Positions 58,040 through 64,000 of a DNA stretch of 64,000 nucleotides are shown here, in pieces. Positions within the stretch are counted from its first letter, which is position 1. The number at the start of each line of letters is the position of its first letter. Under the pieces are notes generated by a model, which was not told where the DNA came from, searched no databases, and saw nothing but the letters and a program-made list of their open reading frames with translations. Position numbers and translations under genes: made by a program. The DNA is from Symsagittifera roscoffensis. Taxonomy: Eukaryota > Xenacoelomorpha > Acoela > Convolutidae. The stretch covers positions 31,769,710-31,833,709 of the forward strand of contig NC_087069.1 of the NCBI RefSeq assembly GCF_963678635.1, written 5' to 3'.

Positions 58040-58380
58040 GGTAGGGCAGTGGAGGATTTAGGCAAGGTAAGGGACATACTTAGAAGAACAATTGATGAGA
58101 GATTATGGCCATCGGTCATTAATTATGTTATAGGTTAAGCAAGGGACAACCCATTAGCCACGCACCTCAGTGATTTTTAGAAAATTGAGAAGTTAGCTGA
58201 TAGACAAGACAGACACCTGGAAAAGATACACAGAAAAGCAGTAAAAGTACTAGATGAAATAAACTTGTCGGGATGGGCGGATGAATAACTGTCTATGTTA
58301 ATACAGCCATCTCAAATGTCCAAGTACTCAAGAGAGTACCAAAAGACTCGCGTGTTCACTTGGCGGAAAGTCTGTTAGAC
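58040..58380 (+). pseudogene. Coding-like remnant upstream of RT copy B
   Basis: One frame reads VRDILRRTIDERLWPSVINY, then HLSDF, KIEKLADRQDRHLEKIHRKA and NLSGWADE, interrupted by several stops. The same text is present at 61520-61860. It may be the decayed 5' part of the retroelement; I do not recognise a domain. Confidence 0.4.
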
Positions 58381-58434
58381 AAAAAAAATGACATCGTCTA
58401 CAATGTAAAACATGTTACAAAATGGCTAATTTTT

Positions 58435-60440
58435 TTAACGTCGATCTTGTTTTTTCGGAGCAACCGAAAAGAAGTGGACGCAAACAGACCACAAGCATGA
58501 GCTCATTGATAAATAAAAAATTTCGAGCAAATGACGTGTCACTTTTGCAAAACCCCATCCCCAAGTGTCAAGCCCGCCTCTGAGTGACCTCGAGCAGAAA
58601 ATAAAGCTAATAAAAAGTAAGCTCGATGAAGGAAATGTAAAGGGAGGAATAAGGCTTGCTGCTTCGGATGACAAAATTGCTCCTTTTTCAACTGATAACT
58701 ATCAAAAACTGTTGTCTAAGCACCCTCAGCGAGCCAAATTGGCAGCTCGAAATCCAGAAAAGTTGGATAGTTTTTTCGTAACCGATTTTGACCTATACAA
58801 AGCGATAATGTCCTTTCCGAACGGATCAGCAGCAGGTCCTGACAAAATAGTTCCTCAAATTTTTAAAGACCTTGTTAGTAAGTCGAATGGCAGTGCAGGA
58901 ATTAATTTTCTGAAATCGCTTGCTATGCTAATAAACCTCTTTGGAAATGGCAAAATACCCGAACCCCTAAGATCTTTCTTTTTTGGCGCAAAGCTTATCG
59001 CCCTCATAAAGATAGACGGAGGGTTGAGACCGATTGCCATAGGCAACACGCCGAGACGTATCGCGTCTAAATGCGCTGGAAGCAAGGCCCTCTCCGAGCG
59101 ACAAAATTTTTTTGGAAACGTACAGGTAGGATTCGTTACCAAACGAGGAGCAGAATTAGCTGCGCACTCGTTTCGAAACCTAATTGAGCGCGACGACAAT
59201 CCAAAATGCACTGTTCTTTTAAAACTAGATTTTAAGAATGCCTTTAACTCTCTAAATAGAGAAACAATGCTGAATCATGTTTATTTAAATCGCCCCGAAT
59301 TGTATAATTACACTCACTGCGCGTATGGTAAACCTAGTTACCTTTTTTACGAAAGCTCTGTCATAATGTCAGAAGACGGAACTCAGCAAAGCGATCATGA
59401 AGCCCCACCCCTTTTTGCGGAAACAATTCAGACACTAGTCAAACAGTTGGAGTCGAAAATTAACATCTGGTATTTAGATGATGAAAACTTAGCCGACCAC
59501 TTTAAGGTAGTACTCCGGGACCTTAAAAACTTTCTGAAATTGGAACAAATTTACGGCCTGAGCTTGAACACTGAGAAGTGCGAACTTTGTTTTTTGAGAC
59601 CGACTACGAGTACACAGTATAATTCAATCTCAACACAATTTCGAAAAACATGCCCCAAAATAAAAATAAAAACAAAAAGAAGAACTCCTCATTTTGGGAT
59701 CTCCAATCGGCAAACTTTGCCGAAAAGTATTGCTCGACGAAAAGTTTAAGGAGCTTGAAAAAATCTCGGATGTCATTGAAAAACTAGACGCCCATTATGG
59801 TTTTTACCTCTTGAAAAATGCTCTAGCATGCCAAAACTCCTATTTTTTGCGTACGAGTACTTGTTTTTTGCAAAGTGATTTTTTTGGAACGCTACGACAA
59901 TTTACTAAGAAATTTGTTATGCAAAGCCACTAATGTGAAAATGGATGATAGCCAGTTTTTACAAGCAGTTCTCCCGGCAGCCAAAGGTGGCTTGGGCGTT
60001 TCTTCCGCTCGTGTACTCGCTTTACCCGCTTTCTTAGCCTCAACAGTAGGAGCAAAAGATGCCTTGAGCGAAATCTTTGGTTTGGAGCATGTGGATGGAA
60101 CCTATGATGATGCGCTTAAACGGTGGTTTGAACTTGGAAAAATGGAATTGGCTCCGGAAAATGAAATCCAAAAAAATTGGACGAGCCGATTTTTGACAGC
60201 GAAAATGCAGAGTTGATTTTGCGATTCGAACCAACGGACGTAAAAAGATTCAATGCGTTCCAAGATAGATTTGGCTCCCAATGGTTGAACGTCATCCCGT
60301 GCAAAAAATTAAGGTTAAAAGTGTCGAACCAACAACTCAGAATTGCGATAGGACTTCGATTAGGCTCAAAAATTTGCGAACGGCATAAACGGGAAAAGAC
60401 GTTACCGAAGATGGTTGGCATGGTCTTTCTTGTCTCATGG
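58435..60440 (+). pseudogene. RT/endonuclease retroelement copy B, broken
   Basis: The longest RT frame (58565-59749): an N-terminal GGIRLAASDDKIAPFSTDNY block, GSAAGPDKI, GGLRPIAIGNTPRRIASKC, the motif A DFKNAFNSLNRE, and WYLDD (59468-59482), which keeps both catalytic Asp. The GTQQGDP motif is mutated (GTQQSDHE). Two extra bases near 58547 shift the N-terminus. More frameshifts follow (about 59660, 59880, 60170). It is cut off at 60440 before the endonuclease. Confidence 0.75.
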
Positions 60441-61877
60441 TCTTTCAAAATAATTAGCAATTGGAAACCTTGATAAAGTGAAGTGAAAAGAGTAATGAGA
60501 AAATTTTGTTATTTTTTAAATTAATTTCGTTCATTTTATGCTGTTTTTATGTGGAAAATGATCCATATTGTGGCAGCCAGTTCTCTTGCGCACAGTCTGA
60601 AAGATCGACGCAAAGAAAAAAAGAAAGTATTCGGGGCTCGTCACAGCCATACCGGGCCTTGCATTGAACCACAATCATGTCAACAGGTACAAAAGTCTGT
60701 TGAGTTTGTTCGAAAAAAAGCCCACTGAGGGGAGCGGATAATTTAGTGTAGTGGTCCGACGTTATCAATAACTCTTTGAGAAGTCAAGAACGAACAATTT
60801 TTCCCCTAGTTCAATCAGAGGTCTCATCAAAAATCTAGAAGTCAGAAAGGACCATATTCGAGCCATCATATAATGTCGAAGGAAGGGTGCCCCAAATGTA
60901 TTGGAGGAGTTGATAAAGACGGGGAATCTGACTATCTCGACGGAAAAAATGCTGGTCTTCAAAATGAAGCAGAAGTGTCAATCCGAGATTATCGAAGGGA
61001 ACAGCCAGCTCCACCAAAAACACGAGCTCGAGCTAAAAGTTTTGCGCCTAATGTGGAAGAACAAGGAGCGTTTGTCCGAGCTGATTTCCGAAGCAGCAAG
61101 AGAAGACCTTCGCAGACCCGGCGCAGACGATTGCGTAGCTGCGGTTAGACAGCAGAAGTACGACAAGCCGGAAATACAAATTGTTTAAATGCATTTTGGT
61201 GTTTGCACTGTTAGCGCCTTGTGATTTTTTGTTTCTAGTTGCCAGCAGTACAAGGAACATAGTTCACTTACCAACAAAGTTCCTGAGTTTTTTCTCAGAA
61301 ATATAAATTTCGGGAAAAAGTATTTAATTAAACTAAGTACCTGAATAAATTCAACAATAGCTAACATCGCCTTAAGGTTCTGAGAAATTGCCTAGATACC
61401 GATATAATACTTAAAATTTTGCGGTTTAGTGTACCTAAGAATGGAGTTTTTTCGGACAAGCGTTTCACAGCTTTCAACTTAAACTACTAAGGACAGATAT
61501 GGGTAGGGCAAAATAGGATAACGGTAGGGCAGTGGAGGACTTAGGCAAGGTAAGGGACATAGTTAGAAGAACAATTGATGAGAGATTATGGCCATCGGTC
61601 ATTAATTATGTTATAGGTTAAGCAAGGGACAACCCATTAGCCACGCACCTCAGTGATTTTTAGAAAATTGAGAAGTTAGCTGATAGACAAGACAGACACC
61701 TAGAAAAGATACACAGAAAAGCAGTAAAAGTACTAGATGAAATAAACTTGTCGGGATGGGCGGATGAATTACTGTCAATGTTAATACAGCCATCTCAAAT
61801 GTCCAAGTACTCAAGAGAGTACCAAAAGACTCGCGTGTTCCCTTGGCGGAAAGTCTATTAGACAAATAAATGACATC

Positions 61878-63970
61878 GTGTACAATGTAGAAGATGCTAC
61901 AAAATGGCTAATTTTTTTAACGTCGTTCTTGTTTTTTTTGGAGCAACCGAAAAGAAGTGGACGCAAACAGACCACAAGCATGAGCTCATTGATAACTAAA
62001 AAAATTCGAGCAAATGACGTGTCACTTCCAAAACCCCATCCCCAAGTTTCAAGCCCGCCTCTGAGTGACCTCGAGCAGAAAATAAAGCTAATAAAAAGTA
62101 AGCTCGATGAAGGAAATGTAAAGGGAGGAATAAGGCTTGCTGCTTCGGATGACAAAATTGCTCCTTTTTCAACTGATAACTATCAAAAATTGTTGTCTAA
62201 GCACCCTCAGCGAGCCAAATTGGCAGCTCCAAATCCAGAAAATTGGATAGTTTTTTCGTAACCGATTTTGACCTATACAAAGCGATAATGTCCTTTCCGA
62301 ACGGATCAGCAGCAGGTCCTGACAAAATAGTTCCTCAAATTTTTAAAGACCTTGTTAGTAAGTCGAATGGCAGTGCAGGAATTAATTTTCTGAAATCGCT
62401 TGCTATGCTAATAAACCTCTTTGGAAATGGCAAAATACCCGAACCCCTAAGATCTTTCTTTTTTGGCGCAAAGCTTATCGCCCTCATAAAGATAGACGGA
62501 GGGTTGAGACCGATTGCCATAGGCAACACGCCGAGACGTATCGCGTCTAAATGCGCTGGAAGCAAGGCCCTCTCCGAGCGACAAAATTTTTTTGGAAACG
62601 TACAGGTAGGATTCGTTACCAAACGAGGAGCAGAATTAGCTGCGCACTCGTTTCGAAACCTAATTGAGCGCGACGACAATCCAAAATGCACTGTTCTTTT
62701 AAAACTAGATTTTAAGAATGCCTTTAACTCTCTAAATAGAGAAACAATGCTGAATCATGTTTATTTAAATCGCCCCGAATTGTATAATTACACTCACTGC
62801 GCGTATGGTAAACCTAGTTACCTTTTTTACGAAAGCTCTGTCATAATGTCAGAAGACGGAACTCAGCAAAGCGATCATGAAGCCCCACCCCTTTTTGCGG
62901 AAACAATTCAGACACTAGTCAAACAGTTGGAGTCGAAAATTAACATCTGGTATTTAGATGATGAAAACTTATCGCCCTCATAAAGATAGATGGAGGGTTG
63001 AGACCGATTGCCATAGTCCTGAGTTTTGCGATTCTGGAACTATAGCCTTGAAGATTACGATATTCGTGTGTAATAATGCCTACATTTGGTTTGATAAATG
63101 GATGTCCGCTGACCAGAAACAATTGTAGTGAGTGTACAAATATGTGTCCGGAAAATCAATTTGTTTGGGAATGTTTCGTTAATGCGATTTTTTGGGGGAA
63201 AATATACTATTGTTTATTTGGCTAAACTCCTTCATAGGTTGGTTATAGAACCCGATGATATATAATGGTGCACAATTGACTGTGGCTTAGATGTTGAGCT
63301 GGCTTCCAGATTGGCGAATTGGTGTTCATGTCCTATATTTTTTGCGTACGAGTCCTTGTTTTTTGCAAAATGATTTTTTGGAACGCTCAGACAAGTTACT
63401 AAGAAATTTGTTAATCAAAGCCACTAATGTGAAAATGGATGATGACCAGTTTTTAACAAGCAGTTCTCCCGGCAGCCAAAGGTGGCTTGGGCGTTTTTTC
63501 CGCTCGTCTACTAGCTTTACCCGCTTTGTTAGCCTCAGCAGTAGGAGCAAAAAATGCCTTAAGCAAAGTTTTTTTATTGAAGCATGTGGATAGAACCTAT
63601 GATGATGCGTTTGAACGGTGGTTTAAACTTGGAAAAAAATGAAATGGCTCAGGAAAACGAAAACCAAAAAAATTGGACCGAGCCAATTTTTGACAGCAAA
63701 ATCGCAGACTTGATTTTACGACTCGAACCAACGGATGTAAAACAATTTAACGCGCTCCAACATAGATTTGGCCCCCAATGGTTGAACGTCATCCCGTGCA
63801 AAAAATTAGGGTTAAAACTGTCGAACCAACAACTCAGAATTGAAATAGGACTTCGATTAGGCTCAAAAATATGCGAACGGCATAAATGCGTGTGCGGGAA
63901 AGACGTTACCGAGGATGGTTGGCATAGTCTTTCTTGCCTCAAAAGTGCAGGGAGATTCTCTAGGCATTGA
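61878..63970 (+). pseudogene. RT/endonuclease retroelement copy C, broken
   Basis: It has a cleaner N-terminus than copy B: one frame from about 61981 through the LRLAASDDKIAP-like block. A one-base deletion near 62241 shifts the frame before the RT. The RT frame (62243-62983) reaches YLDDEN and is then broken. The 3' part (63326-63970) resumes with several shifts and ends in the [13 protein letters not shown] zinc-binding block at the junction to GGTTAACCAGCG. Confidence 0.75.
62971..63325 (+). other. Rearranged insert within copy C
   Basis: The first ~46 bases (62971-63016, TTATCGCCCTCATAAAGATA onward) duplicate the RT segment at about 62476-62521. The next ~310 bases match nothing else in the window and replace ~340 bp present in copy B. 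Confidence 0.75.
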
Positions 63971-63974
63971 AACC

Positions 63975-64000
63975 TGGTTAACCAGCGTTAAGAATAAAAT
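63975..64000 (+). repeat. Start of a second copy of the foldback leader
   Basis: 26 bases matching 56676-56701 with one mismatch, beginning immediately after the ATTGAAACCTG block of copy C. Whether the hairpin follows lies beyond the window. Confidence 0.6.

Larger units (their letters stand above)
56958..60440 (+). repeat. Tandem duplication, unit 1 (~3.48 kb)
   Basis: It starts at TTTCAAAATAATTAGCAATT and comprises ~1.5 kb of non-RT DNA followed by RT copy B. Matching positions in unit 2 lie 3480-3485 bp further on (57062/60547, 57565/61048, 58855/62335). Confidence 0.9.
60441..63970 (+). repeat. Tandem duplication, unit 2
   Basis: Follows unit 1 directly and is near-identical up to about 62970; then a rearranged segment (62971-63325) and a resumed RT 3' part. 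Confidence 0.85.

Overview
The window looks like AT-rich nuclear DNA of an invertebrate animal. Genes are split by GT-AG introns of 0.2 to 5 kb, exons are richer in GC than their surroundings, and the spaces are filled with LTR and non-LTR retrotransposons, tRNA-derived SINEs, hAT-type MITEs and decayed tandem arrays. I see nothing that fixes the phylum. No CRISPR, operon or other prokaryotic feature is present.

Three cellular genes are supported, all on the minus strand. (1) An F-box protein gene runs from its start codon at 15186 leftwards through nine reconstructed exons to 657 and continues off the left edge; all exon phases join. (2) A complete five-exon 6-phosphogluconolactonase gene (PGLS, 252 aa) lies at 37450-30350. 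(3) A single-coding-exon F-box-like/leucine-rich-repeat protein (567 aa) lies at 53344-51641.

Mobile DNA explains most of the rest. 0.2-7.7 kb: two copies of one repeat family, the longer carrying a ~160-bp satellite interrupted by a hAT MITE. 10.25-12.59 kb: a 5'-truncated CR1/jockey-like LINE in intron 3 of the F-box gene, starting at the splice donor. 17.26-24.49 kb: a young Ty3/gypsy-type LTR retrotransposon with 280-bp LTRs differing at one base, a 5-bp target duplication, and a predicted membrane segment inside pol. 26.1 and 27.7 kb: two tRNA-derived SINEs with target duplications. 30.77-31.13 kb: a second hAT MITE in PGLS intron 4. 31.6-32.5 kb: a decayed MULE-type transposase in PGLS intron 3. 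39.0-41.8 and 48.45-49.5 kb: two arrays of a ~80-bp unit that end in the same single-copy flank. 54.0-64.0 kb: three broken copies of a retroelement that appears to combine a reverse transcriptase with a C-terminal restriction-like endonuclease, two of them in a ~3.48-kb tandem duplication.

The genes do not form a pathway. The most unusual items are the pol-internal membrane segment, the paired palindrome-bearing arrays, two hAT MITE families with different ends but one shared core, a perfect 31-bp hairpin, and a short dispersed palindrome motif found about ten times. All coordinates and splice calls come from reading the sequence; no alignments or searches were run.
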